Assembly (NCBI GenBank): GCA_020638135.1
Contig: JACKJE010000027.1
Coordinates: 1-35,214 of the forward strand
Direction: 5' to 3'
Source: Methylobacteriaceae bacterium
Lineage (GTDB): Bacteria > Pseudomonadota > Alphaproteobacteria > Rhizobiales > Beijerinckiaceae
DNA length: 35,214 nt
The notes under the pieces were generated by a model. That model was not told the origin of the DNA and searched no databases. It saw nothing but the letters and a program-made list of their open reading frames with translations. The position numbers and the translations under genes are program-made. Positions 23,200 to 30,927 of the stretch are shown here, in pieces (position 1 is the stretch's first letter; the number at the start of each line of letters is the position of its first letter).

Positions 23200-24273
23200 C
23201 GAACTCTCCGGAAAAGACGAAAGATCGGCTTTATTGCCACCGTCTCCGTTGCGGTGCAACACGGATCGGGATTCCGACGCCCGATCCGGCGTGGAAGCAG
23301 GCTTCAGCGCCCCGCCTCGGCGGAACAGCCCGCCGACGCCGCGCAGGAGCGGCGCCAGAGCGAAATGGACGACAGGCAGGACGAGCGCCCCCACGGCCAG
23401 GCCGAACAGCCCATAGACGGCGGCGGACGCCAGCCAGCCGGCGGCCTCGCCCGCGACCGGCGATCGGGCGCCGAACTCGGCGGCGGCCTCGGCCCAGCCC
23501 TTCGGCCAGCCGAGTCGGAAATGCGCTAGCCCCTGGGCAAAGATCGATCCGCCCACCCAGATCATCGCCGCCACGCCGATCACGCTCAGGACCGACATCA
23601 GCCGCGGCATCAGCCGCACCAACCCGCACCCGACCGCGCGCATGAGGGCCGTGCGCGCATTGCGGGCAAGCGCAAGCCCCATGTCGTCGGCCTTCACGAT
23701 CAGCGCCACCGCCCCGTAGACGCCGACGGTCATGATCACGCCGACAAGCGCCAGCGACAGGGCCTTCGTCCACATGTTGCCCGCCTCGATACTGGCGAGC
23801 GCTATGGTCATGATTTCGGCGGACAGGATGAAATCGGTCCGGATCGCGCCGCCGACCCGCTGCTTCTCGAAATCTGCGCTGGACGCAGTCTCTGGCGCGG
23901 TGTCCGCCCCGCCATGTCCGAAAAGCGCCTCGAAGACCTTCTCGGCGCCCTCGTAACAAAGGAACAGGCCGCCGAACATGAGCAACGGCTCGACCGCCCA
24001 GGACGCGAAAGCATCGAGCGCGAGCGCGAGCGGCAGCAGGATGACCAGCTTGTTGCGCAGCGAGCCCAGCGCGATCTTGCCGACGATCGGCAATTCGCGC
24101 TTGGGATCGAGCCCGGCGACGAAACGCGGCGTCACCGCAGCGTCGTCGATCACTGTGCCCGCGGCTTTTGCGCCGGCGACCGCGCTCTGGCCGAGCGCGT
24201 CGTCGATCGAAGCCGCCGCCGCCTTGGCGATCACGGAAATATCGTCGAGAAGAGCAAGAAGCCCGGTCGCCAC
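21514..24273 (-). CDS. DUF808/YedI-type membrane protein reading through into mcd
   Basis: The minus-strand frame from ATG 24273 has 919 codons. Residues 1 to about 310 are a DUF808/YedI-like inner-membrane protein: LLALLDDISVIAKAAAAS, KRELPIVGKIALGSLRNKL, LLMFGGLFLCYEGAEKVFEA, then several hydrophobic segments to FALAPLLRGVGGL. About 45 low-complexity residues follow, and residue 359 is the normal start methionine of methylsuccinyl-CoA dehydrogenase. DUF808 proteins usually end near residue 300, so either the stop codon has been lost, giving a membrane-tethered fusion, or a frameshift hides it. The linker DNA contains mcd's own ribosome-binding site. DUF808 function is unknown. Its start is 11 bases from the cytochrome stop. 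Confidence 0.7.
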   Translation of the reverse strand: MATGLLALLDDISVIAKAAAASIDDALGQSAVAGAKAAGTVIDDAAVTPRFVAGLDPKRELPIVGKIALGSLRNKLVILLPLALALDAFASWAVEPLLMFGGLFLCYEGAEKVFEALFGHGGADTAPETASSADFEKQRVGGAIRTDFILSAEIMTIALASIEAGNMWTKALSLALVGVIMTVGVYGAVALIVKADDMGLALARNARTALMRAVGCGLVRLMPRLMSVLSVIGVAAMIWVGGSIFAQGLAHFRLGWPKGWAEAAAEFGARSPVAGEAAGWLASAAVYGLFGLAVGALVLPVVHFALAPLLRGVGGLFRRGGALKPASTPDRASESRSVLHRNGDGGNKADLSSFPESSMTAAALEKNATATGPWLDEANAALNAVDGFYRDAIEGVRALVSKDGKISSALLEREQHASHGLSWLATYVQAVREMIHYAERMQSEGKLGETEVLLTRIGLSEYVAQIFGGIPMSQGEMVRPGDFGLTPEQIAKRRTPAVEGVIASGNTAKNRARLADLIDHAEAHATVGEPGLDETLEAIRTEMRKFAEAEVIPNAHKWHLKNEYIPLDVIKGLADLGVFGLTIPEEFGGMGLSKTSMCVVTEELSRAYIGVGSLGTRPEIAAELILAGGTPEQKAHYLPKIASGEILPTAVFTEPNTGSDLASLRTRAVKEGDVYKVYGNKTWITHPVRADLMTLLVRTNPNEPGYKGLSMLLAEKPRGDDSNPFPAQGMTGGEIEVLGYRGMKEFEIGFDGFEVKAENLLGGEEGQGFKQLMQTFESARIQTPARAVGVAQSAMELGLRYAKERLQFGKALINFPRVSDKIVMMAVETHIARQLTYFSARAKDEGRRCDLEAGMAKLLGARVAWAAADNALQIHGGNGFALEYAISRVLCDARILNIFEGAAEVQAMVIARRLLEGGN

Positions 24274-24283
24274 GAAGCTCGCC

Positions 24284-24700
24284 TCAGTAGGAAACGCGGA
24301 TGCCGCGCCGCGCGAGATCGCCGACGATCTTGCGGCGCAAGGCCACGATGTCGTCGACGCGCGATGTGCGGATTGCGTTCACTTCCGCGGCCGTATAGGC
24401 GGCGCGCGGCGCGCCCGCGCCCCAGGCTTCGACGACGTAATTCAGCACGCGCGCGGTGTCACTGTCCGACAGCCCGGAATTGGCCACGCCCGGCACCAGC
24501 ACCAGATAGCGCCGCCCCTGCGGCTCGCGCGCGAAACGACCGACGACGCCGGCGAACGGCGGGACGCGCCCGACCGCCGAGCCCCCGCCGTCACGACCGT
24601 GACAGCCCGAGCAATGCAGCATGTAGAGGCCATGAGCGCTGGTCTCGGCGATCGCGGGCGCGGCGCCAAGACAAATCAGGATCGCTAATGTCGCTCGCAA
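24284..24700 (-). CDS. Periplasmic monoheme c-type cytochrome of the amine dehydrogenase cluster
   Basis: A 138-residue exported protein. The signal peptide ends after AIA at about residue 18, and a single heme site CSGCH lies at 30-34. The region where a methionine ligand would be expected (YLVLVPGVANSGLSDSD) has none; the only methionines are M1 and M27. It follows the light-chain gene by 4 bases and is therefore in the operon. By position it is a likely electron acceptor or maturation factor for the dehydrogenase, in place of amicyanin (mauC). From memory, the aau cluster of Alcaligenes also has a small cytochrome gene after aauA. Confidence 0.82.
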   Translation of the reverse strand: MRATLAILICLGAAPAIAETSAHGLYMLHCSGCHGRDGGGSAVGRVPPFAGVVGRFAREPQGRRYLVLVPGVANSGLSDSDTARVLNYVVEAWGAGAPRAAYTAAEVNAIRTSRVDDIVALRRKIVGDLARRGIRVSY

Positions 24701-24704
24701 GAAA

Positions 24705-25241
24705 CTAGCCCGCGACGCCGACGATCACCGAGACCGTGCAATGATACATGCTCGGCTGGTTGGCCATGCACCAGTTGATGTCATTGTGCACGCCGAGCAG
24801 ATACCCGGGCCGCTCCCGGACGTTGGAATTGCAAAGGCAGCGCCCGCAGGTCGTCTTGCCGCAGCAGTCGTTGTAGGAAACCATATAGTCCTTGCCGTCC
24901 TTCGGGTTCTGGCATGTGCCGACCCAGGTGACGGTGGATGGCTCCGTGCCCGGCGGGCACGAGGTGAGACTGCCGCCGCAACACGAGCAGAGAAAACCGT
25001 CGAGCGCGCAATAGCGCCAGTATTCGCAATCCGTATCCGTCTTCTCGGGCGCGGGCGCCGCGCCCTGCGCGCGCGCGGACCGGTCGAACGGCAGCATCGG
25101 CAGCACGGCGCCGCCAACCAGAACCTTGCCGAGCGAGGAAAGCAGCGAACGCCGCCCGATCAATTGCGCCGATTTCCGCGCCGCGCTTTCCGCCGCGCGA
25201 TCGAACACGCCCATCAATTTCGAAACAGGATCGCCCGACAT
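24705..25241 (-). CDS. aauA: TTQ amine dehydrogenase light chain (aromatic amine dehydrogenase-like)
   Basis: A 178-residue catalytic subunit carrying tryptophan tryptophylquinone. A twin-arginine signal (GRRSLL, R30-R31) sends it folded to the periplasm. Predicted TTQ residues are W106 (TWVGTC) and W157 (NWCMAN), with catalytic D125 (YNDCCGK). The mature part has 14 cysteines, as I recall for aromatic amine dehydrogenase, against 12 in Paracoccus methylamine dehydrogenase. Segments such as CPPGTEP, NPKDGKDY and RERPGY also follow the aromatic enzyme. Automated annotation would probably say methylamine dehydrogenase (mauA). The reaction is R-CH2-NH3+ to aldehyde and ammonium. Confidence 0.9.
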   Translation of the reverse strand: MSGDPVSKLMGVFDRAAESAARKSAQLIGRRSLLSSLGKVLVGGAVLPMLPFDRSARAQGAAPAPEKTDTDCEYWRYCALDGFLCSCCGGSLTSCPPGTEPSTVTWVGTCQNPKDGKDYMVSYNDCCGKTTCGRCLCNSNVRERPGYLLGVHNDINWCMANQPSMYHCTVSVIVGVAG

Positions 25242-25251
25242 AGCGCCTCCC

Positions 25252-25848
25252 TCACCCTGCTCTGCTGACGGCGTCGATATAGGCCTGCACCGAATCGTGG
25301 CCGAGTTCGCGCGCGTTGAAAAGGCTTTCGAGCTGCTCGCGATTGTTGACGAGCCCCTTGGCCCGCACCACGCCTGCCTTGTCGATCAACACGCCGTACG
25401 GCAGGCGGCTGACACGGTAGGAAACGCCGAGGTCGCGCGACAGCAGATAGGGAAATTGCTCAAGCTTGCGATCCGCCACGAAGGCGCGATGCGCCGGCGC
25501 CTCGCCGTCGCTGGCGAGCGCTATGTCGAGCCAGGCCTTCTCGCTCGTCGCCACCGATTTCAGGATCGGCAGCAGCTTCTTGCAGACGGGGCATGTCGGC
25601 GACACAAAGAACAGCAGCAGCGCGCGCGGCCCCTCCGCCCCGACCGCGACCGCGCGTCCGTCGAGCGCGGCGAGGTCGAAGCGCGGCGAGGCCTCGCCGA
25701 CCCGCGGGCCCGAATCCGTCACCAGCGCCCCCATCGGCGCGACGCGCTCGAACAGCACGCCGACCTGACGCGCCAGCGCAAAGACGGCGACCGCCAGCAC
25801 GAGGACCAGAACCCAGAGAACCGAGACGGCGACGATGAGACCGGTCAT
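25252..25848 (-). CDS. aauD: Amine dehydrogenase maturation protein MauD/AauD-like
   Basis: A 198-residue thioredoxin-fold protein with one N-terminal membrane segment (about residues 4-26), placing the domain in the periplasm. The redox motif is CPVC at residues 86-89, with a cis-proline region RLPYGVLID. MauD proteins are needed to form the many disulfides of the light chain. The stop is 10 bases before the light-chain start and the gene follows the MauE-like gene by 6 bases, so it is firmly within the operon. Confidence 0.9.
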   Translation of the reverse strand: MTGLIVAVSVLWVLVLVLAVAVFALARQVGVLFERVAPMGALVTDSGPRVGEASPRFDLAALDGRAVAVGAEGPRALLLFFVSPTCPVCKKLLPILKSVATSEKAWLDIALASDGEAPAHRAFVADRKLEQFPYLLSRDLGVSYRVSRLPYGVLIDKAGVVRAKGLVNNREQLESLFNARELGHDSVQAYIDAVSRAG

Positions 25849-25854
25849 CGCGCC

Positions 25855-26403
25855 TCACAAGAAACTTTGCGCGCGCAGGCGGCGCACGGCGGCTTGCGAT
25901 TCGATCGTCTTTTCGACGATCGCCAGCGCCAGCCAGAACACAAGGATCGCGCAGATCGCCTGCGCCTGATCGTACGGCGACAGTTCGCGCGGCGTCTGCG
26001 GCGCGACGACGAGCGCGGCGACCGCGATCAGCGCGGCGTTACGCGCGACCAGCGCCCAGGAGACGATCTGCCCCTCGCCGCCGCAACCGCATTCGATTTC
26101 CTCGCGACCCGCCGCGAGCGCGAGCGCCATGGCGAGCCCATAGATCGCGAGCAGTCCGATCGCGCCGACGGCGCCTGCGGCGCGCGTCTCCGGCAGCGCG
26201 AGCAGGGCGACGACGGAAATTTCCGTGATGAACAGGCAGACCGCGACAAAAGGCGCGAAGGCTTCCGGGATGAGGCGGTAATCGCGCAGCGTCGCGGCAA
26301 AGACGACGAAGTTCGAACTCTTCTCGACGATGGCGCGCGCGAATACGATCGCGATCGCGCCGGCGGCGACGACGTGCACGAACGGATCGGCGCTCACGCT
26401 CAT
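25855..26403 (-). CDS. aauE: Amine dehydrogenase accessory membrane protein MauE/AauE-like
   Basis: A 182-residue inner-membrane protein with about four or five membrane segments and the cysteine motif CGCGG near the middle, as in MauE/DoxX-related proteins. It is thought to pass reducing or oxidising equivalents for disulfide formation in the light chain together with MauD. Its ATG overlaps the heavy-chain stop by the ATGA arrangement, coupling their translation. Confidence 0.88.
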   Translation of the reverse strand: MSVSADPFVHVVAAGAIAIVFARAIVEKSSNFVVFAATLRDYRLIPEAFAPFVAVCLFITEISVVALLALPETRAAGAVGAIGLLAIYGLAMALALAAGREEIECGCGGEGQIVSWALVARNAALIAVAALVVAPQTPRELSPYDQAQAICAILVFWLALAIVEKTIESQAAVRRLRAQSFL

Positions 26404-27551
26404 CGCGGCGCCTCGATCAGCGCCGCCGTCTCGCCGAGCTTGATCTCGCCCGCCGGCGTTATGGCGCGGCTCTGCGGATCGACGGCGAGCCGCACGATCT
26501 TGTTGGCGACGCCGTCGATGGCAAACAGCACGTTCGGATTGGAGGGGGCCAGCGTGACGCCGATCAGGCCCGCGGCCGGCGAACGCGCGATGAGCTTCTT
26601 CGCGCCGAGATCATAAGCCCAGATTTCGACGCTCGGCGCCTTGTGGCTGCCTTCCACAGCCTTGTCGTGCATCAGCAGATAGGCGACGCCCGCTTGCGCA
26701 TCGACCGTGAACGGCTGGTAGCCGCCCGGCGCCCAGCCCTGCTGGCCTTCCGTCGCATCCCCGGAAGCCTGCGCGGAAACGGTATCGCCATCGACGGCCA
26801 GCCGCATGAACTTGCCGGAATAGGTCAGAAACACGTAGCCGTCGCGCACGGCTTCGGCATGCGTATAGAGCGGATCGTTCTGCGGATCGAAGAACTTGTC
26901 GCTGCTCTTCAGTCGCGCGGCGGCGCGATCGGCGGAAATCGTGTAGGTCGTCGCCGTTCCGTCGCCGCACAAGGTCGCAAAGCGCAGGGGATTGGCGAGC
27001 GCAGGATAGATGCCGTAGCAGCCCGGCCCCTGCGCCTCGAAATTCTTCTTGGACGCGATGTCGACGACCGTCACCGAAGTCGCGGGCGTCGCGTTCTGCA
27101 TGAAGATCATCGAACCATCGGAATTGAGACGGAACAGATTGCGGTACGGCAGGGCTTGCGCGCGAAGCGTCGGCACGGGAATTTCGTCGACGACCTTCAG
27201 CGTCTCGTCGTCATAGACCTGGATCACGTCGGTGCGCGCGCCGCGCGTCAACCGCTCGTAGAAACTCGCCGCGACATAGACGCGCTTCTTGTCGGGAGCG
27301 GCCGCCATCATGCCGGCGAAGCCCGATTCCATCATGCCCTTGAGCGACAGGTTTCTGGCGTCGAGCGCATAGACGCGGCCATCGACCATATGCGGCAGCG
27401 CGGGATCCATCACATAGAGGCGCGGCATGTCGGCGGGCACGCGCGCCACCGTGATCTGTTCGGGCTTGAGGTCTTCCGCGCGCGCCGTGTGCGCGGGCGG
27501 CGCAAGGCTCAGGACAAGGACGAATACAGATGCGATGGCGCCGAATTTCAT
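26400..27551 (-). CDS. aauB: TTQ amine dehydrogenase heavy chain (aromatic amine dehydrogenase-like)
   Basis: A 383-residue periplasmic seven-bladed beta-propeller subunit. A Sec signal (MKFGAIASVFVLVLS, cleaved near ARA) precedes the mature chain. I chose ATG 27551, with GAGGAAG upstream, over the longer frame to 27626. Segments like FYERLTRGARTDVIQVYDD, LQNA-like FMQNATPATSVTVVDI, CGDG and WAPGGYQ resemble the aromatic amine dehydrogenase heavy chain (AauB) more than MauB, from my memory of both. With the light chain it forms an alpha2beta2 enzyme feeding electrons to a periplasmic copper protein or cytochrome. Operon order is B-E-D-A-cytochrome; no mauF or mauG is present in the window. 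Confidence 0.88.
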   Translation of the reverse strand: MKFGAIASVFVLVLSLAPPAHTARAEDLKPEQITVARVPADMPRLYVMDPALPHMVDGRVYALDARNLSLKGMMESGFAGMMAAAPDKKRVYVAASFYERLTRGARTDVIQVYDDETLKVVDEIPVPTLRAQALPYRNLFRLNSDGSMIFMQNATPATSVTVVDIASKKNFEAQGPGCYGIYPALANPLRFATLCGDGTATTYTISADRAAARLKSSDKFFDPQNDPLYTHAEAVRDGYVFLTYSGKFMRLAVDGDTVSAQASGDATEGQQGWAPGGYQPFTVDAQAGVAYLLMHDKAVEGSHKAPSVEIWAYDLGAKKLIARSPAAGLIGVTLAPSNPNVLFAIDGVANKIVRLAVDPQSRAITPAGEIKLGETAALIEAPR

Positions 27552-27647
27552 CCGCTTCCTCGCTCGAGTGCGATCCGCGTCGCACGTCAACGCGCGAAGT
27601 GTCGCGCGCAGCCTCGCGCGCGGCAAGTCGAATCTCGGGCTTCGGCC

Positions 27648-29189
27648 TCAGTAAGCGCGGCGCCGCGTCTCGCCGTCCGGCTCGGCGCCGGGATCGTCGG
27701 GCGGCGTCGGTAGCGGAAAGACGACCGGCCGCGCGGCCGGCGGCGGGTCGATGATGACCGGCTCGGCCTTCGCTTCCTCGATCGGCGCGGGAGCCAGCTC
27801 GGGCTCGGGTTCGGGCGTCGCCTCGATCGCAATCGGCTCGATGGTCCTGGGCGCGGCGGGCGCAACCGGCGCCAACACAGGTTCCGGCGGCGCGAGCCCG
27901 ATCTGTTCGACCGGCGTCGTCCAACGGAAAGCGTCGAGCTTCCCGGTGACCGGCGACACCGGCGCCCAGAGAGCGGAGACGACGCCATCTGCGATCCATG
28001 CGGGATCGCGCGGCGCGCGCGAACCGCGCGTCAGCCATTCGCGCACGGCCCCGGTCTCGCCGAATTGCGCTTCCTCGATGTCGGCCATCAGCACGCACAC
28101 ACGCACGGTCGGGCGCGCATCGGCGCCGATCAGCGGCGCGATCGCGGTGCGCGCGGCGTCGAAGTCGCGCGTGGCCAGCGCGGCCCGCGCAAGCATGAGG
28201 CGCGATTCGATATGGTCCGGCGCGAGCCGCGCCAGCGTCTTGGCGCGCGTATAGCGATCGGCGTTGGAATCGCCGGCGCGGATGTCGAGATAGGCTTCCG
28301 CGAGATCGGGGTGCGGCTCGCGCGCATAGGCCTTCTCGATCATCTTGGCGGCGGCGCGCAACGAGCCGCGGCGCGTCATCAGCCGCGCGGCGAGCGCCGT
28401 CGCCGGCACGAGATCGGGCGCGCGCTTGGCGGCCGATGTCGCGAGCTTCAGCGCGCCTTCGGGATCGGTGAGTTCGCGCTGCTGCGCGATCGCGGTCTCG
28501 AGCACGGCGCGCTCGCGCTGCGCGGTCGCGACATCGATCGCCTTGGCGCGCGCATTGGCCTCCACCGTCGCCAGCGCGCCTTCCCAATCCGCGTGCGCCG
28601 CCTGGTGCGAGACCACGGCTTCGCCCGCCCAGGGCAGCGCCGCGATGCGATGCGCCTCGCGCGCGAATTGATTGGCCGCCTCTTCGTCGCCGCGCCGCTG
28701 CGCCTCGATGTGCAGGCCGCGCAGGCCGAGCAGCTTCGTCTCCTCGCGCTTCGCCATGGCCGAAAAGGCCGATTGGGCCGCTGCGCGATCGCCGCTGAGC
28801 TGGGCAACCTGCGCGTTGAGCAGGAGCGACAGCGGCTCCTTCGGCAGATGGCGCGAGGCCTCGTTCGCCGCCTTGCGCGCGGCGCGCGCATCGCCGGCGC
28901 CGGCCGCCACCATGCCGCGCGTCAGCGCGTCATAGCCCTTGCGGCGGCGGCGCGCATGGCGCGCGTAATTGAAGATCGAGGGAATGCGGAAGATGAGCCG
29001 GAACGCGCTCCACGCGAGCGAGAGCACGACCGCCGCCGCGAGCACCGCGCCCACTGCGCCGAACAGCGAAGTATGCACCGTGACGTAGTTCGGGATCGCC
29101 AGCGTGATGTCGCCGGGCTGATCTGCCAGCCATGCGACACCGAAAGCAAGCGCCGCCAGCAGGGCGAGGAAGATGATGAGACGCCACAT
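27648..29189 (-). CDS. hemY: HemY-type TPR membrane protein
   Basis: A 513-residue protein with two N-terminal membrane segments (about residues 3-21 and 41-62, LFGAVGAVLAAAVVLSLAW) and the HemY_N domain (FRIPSIFNYARHARRRRKG). TPR helices extend to about residue 390 (for example LAEAYLDIRAGDSNADRYTR). A proline/glutamate-rich tail follows from about residue 430. HemY proteins of this type accompany heme-biosynthesis genes in proteobacteria, but the role is not a defined enzymatic step; it should not be confused with the protoporphyrinogen oxidase of the same name. It follows the Mic60 homologue by 18 bases on the same strand. Confidence 0.92.
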   Translation of the reverse strand: MWRLIIFLALLAALAFGVAWLADQPGDITLAIPNYVTVHTSLFGAVGAVLAAAVVLSLAWSAFRLIFRIPSIFNYARHARRRRKGYDALTRGMVAAGAGDARAARKAANEASRHLPKEPLSLLLNAQVAQLSGDRAAAQSAFSAMAKREETKLLGLRGLHIEAQRRGDEEAANQFAREAHRIAALPWAGEAVVSHQAAHADWEGALATVEANARAKAIDVATAQRERAVLETAIAQQRELTDPEGALKLATSAAKRAPDLVPATALAARLMTRRGSLRAAAKMIEKAYAREPHPDLAEAYLDIRAGDSNADRYTRAKTLARLAPDHIESRLMLARAALATRDFDAARTAIAPLIGADARPTVRVCVLMADIEEAQFGETGAVREWLTRGSRAPRDPAWIADGVVSALWAPVSPVTGKLDAFRWTTPVEQIGLAPPEPVLAPVAPAAPRTIEPIAIEATPEPEPELAPAPIEEAKAEPVIIDPPPAARPVVFPLPTPPDDPGAEPDGETRRRAY

Positions 29190-29207
29190 GGAACGCGGCC
29201 CTTCGGC

Positions 29208-30866
29208 TTACTGGGACGACGACCGCCCGATGGCGGAAATGGATTCGGACAGCAATGTGCGCACAGCCGCATCGGCCTTGAGACGCGCGGCCGCGGCCTT
29301 CTGCCAGTCGACCACGACATTCTTGGCGACGGCCGGGAAATCGTCACAGGCCACGAGCGCGGCGGCGAGATCGGATTTCTGCAGCGCCGCGTCGATGCGC
29401 GCCGCCGTCGCGCCGATCGAATTCTTCTGACCTTGCCCCGCCCAGGTCACGCGGAACACGCTCTTGGCCTTGGCGATGAGCTTGTCGGAAAAGCTCGCGC
29501 CGGGCGGCGGCGCATCGAGCGCCACGACCTTGTCGCGCAGGCCGCGCCACTGCTGCGCGAGTTGCGCGACCGTCGGCGCGCCGGCTTTCGCATAGGGCGC
29601 GAGATCGGCGATCTTCTCGTCGGCGACGCCGAGGCCCTTGAGCGCGGCAAGATTGTCGCCGAGCGGCGCGCCGGCACGCAGCGCCTCGGTCGTCGCCTGC
29701 GCCACCACGGCGCGCGAGGCCGCGAATTCCCGACCCGACGGCGCATTGTTCTCGCGCGACTGCGGCGCGCGCGCGTCGGTCTTGGGTTGTTCCAGTTTCT
29801 GCTCGATCGCCGCGAGCCGCTGCGTCGCCGTCTCCAGCTTCTGCGTCGCCTGCGTCACAGCATCGGCGCTGGCGGCGCCGGCGAGCTTGCCCTGCGCGAG
29901 TTCGAGCTTCGATTGCAAGTCCTCGATCCGGCCGAGCGCGGCGTCGAGCTTGCCCTGCAACCCCTCGACCTTCGCCTGCAGGCCGTCGATCTTCACCGAC
30001 ATGTCCTCGATGCGCTTGGGATCGACGCCGATCGCGACCGGCGGATTGCCGACGATCGTCATGCTGCCGGATGGTGCCCCGGCGGGGGCTTGCGCGGCCG
30101 AGGTCGAAGCGCCGGCCGCGGGCGCGCCGCTGTCCCTGGCCTCGCCGGACGCGGCGCTCTTTTCGGCTGCGGGTTCAGCGGATTTCGGCGCGGCGGCGGC
30201 CGCCTTTTCCGGCTCCGCTTGCGGCGTTTCGGGCCTCGCCGGCTCCGCCGTGATCGCGGCCGGCGCGCCCGGCTCGGATTTGGCCGTCTCGGTCTTGGCA
30301 GGTTCGGTCTTAACCGGCTCGACTTTGGACTGGTCGGACTTGCCGGCGTCTGTCTTGCCGGCGTCCCCCTGGCTCGCCTGCGACGGCGCCGGCGTGGCGG
30401 GCCTTTCCGCAGCGGGCGCAGCCGCCGGCTTCAGATGCAGGGCGCGCTGCGCCGATTCCGGCAGGAGCGCGACGACGCGCGCCTTGAGATCGTTTTCGAC
30501 GGCGCTGCGCTGGCCCGGCGCCGCGACCCACGCGACCGCTCCGGCGATGGCGACGATGAGCAGGCCGAGAACGGCGATAAGGACGCCGCGTCGCGACTTG
30601 CGCGGCGGCGGCGCGGCCATGGCGTCGGCCGGGCCGCCGTTCTCCGTCTGCGCGGATTCGTCGCGCTCGGCCTCGTCCGCCGGCGGCGCCTGGTCGCTCG
30701 CATCAGACACGGGTTCGGCGACGCGATCACGCGATTCGGAAGCTGCGGGCTCGTGCGCGCCGGTCGCGACGACTTCCGTCGCCTCGCCCTCGATGACGGG
30801 CGGCGTCCGGCCGGAAGCGCCGGCCTTCGCCCGATCCTCAGAGTTTCCGTCGCGTTGCATCGTCAT
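29208..30866 (-). CDS. mic60: Alphaproteobacterial Mic60/mitofilin homologue (COG4223)
   Basis: A 552-residue inner-membrane protein. A charged cytoplasmic N-terminus of about 90 residues precedes one membrane segment (about 93-115, VLIAVLGLLIVAIAGAVAW). A Lys/Glu/Pro/Ala-rich low-complexity stretch (about 150-260) follows. Next comes a heptad-patterned coiled coil (about 280-345, IDGLQAKVEGLQGKLDAALG), and then a C-terminal mitofilin signature (about 375-552). Mic60 shapes inner-membrane invaginations; in alphaproteobacteria it is encoded beside hemY in heme operons, and here it directly precedes hemY. It could support intracytoplasmic membranes in a methylotroph or phototroph. ATG 30866 is followed two codons later by another ATG. 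Confidence 0.88.
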   Translation of the reverse strand: MTMQRDGNSEDRAKAGASGRTPPVIEGEATEVVATGAHEPAASESRDRVAEPVSDASDQAPPADEAERDESAQTENGGPADAMAAPPPRKSRRGVLIAVLGLLIVAIAGAVAWVAAPGQRSAVENDLKARVVALLPESAQRALHLKPAAAPAAERPATPAPSQASQGDAGKTDAGKSDQSKVEPVKTEPAKTETAKSEPGAPAAITAEPARPETPQAEPEKAAAAAPKSAEPAAEKSAASGEARDSGAPAAGASTSAAQAPAGAPSGSMTIVGNPPVAIGVDPKRIEDMSVKIDGLQAKVEGLQGKLDAALGRIEDLQSKLELAQGKLAGAASADAVTQATQKLETATQRLAAIEQKLEQPKTDARAPQSRENNAPSGREFAASRAVVAQATTEALRAGAPLGDNLAALKGLGVADEKIADLAPYAKAGAPTVAQLAQQWRGLRDKVVALDAPPPGASFSDKLIAKAKSVFRVTWAGQGQKNSIGATAARIDAALQKSDLAAALVACDDFPAVAKNVVVDWQKAAAARLKADAAVRTLLSESISAIGRSSSQ

Positions 30867-30927
30867 GAACCCGCCTTGTGCTCAAATGTTTATAGAGCAG
30901 ATGCACGGGCATTGAAAACGCGGCCGT

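Noticed and set aside
21649..23529. Plus-strand open frame of 626 codons
   Set aside because: Antisense to methylsuccinyl-CoA dehydrogenase, which is clearly the coding strand.
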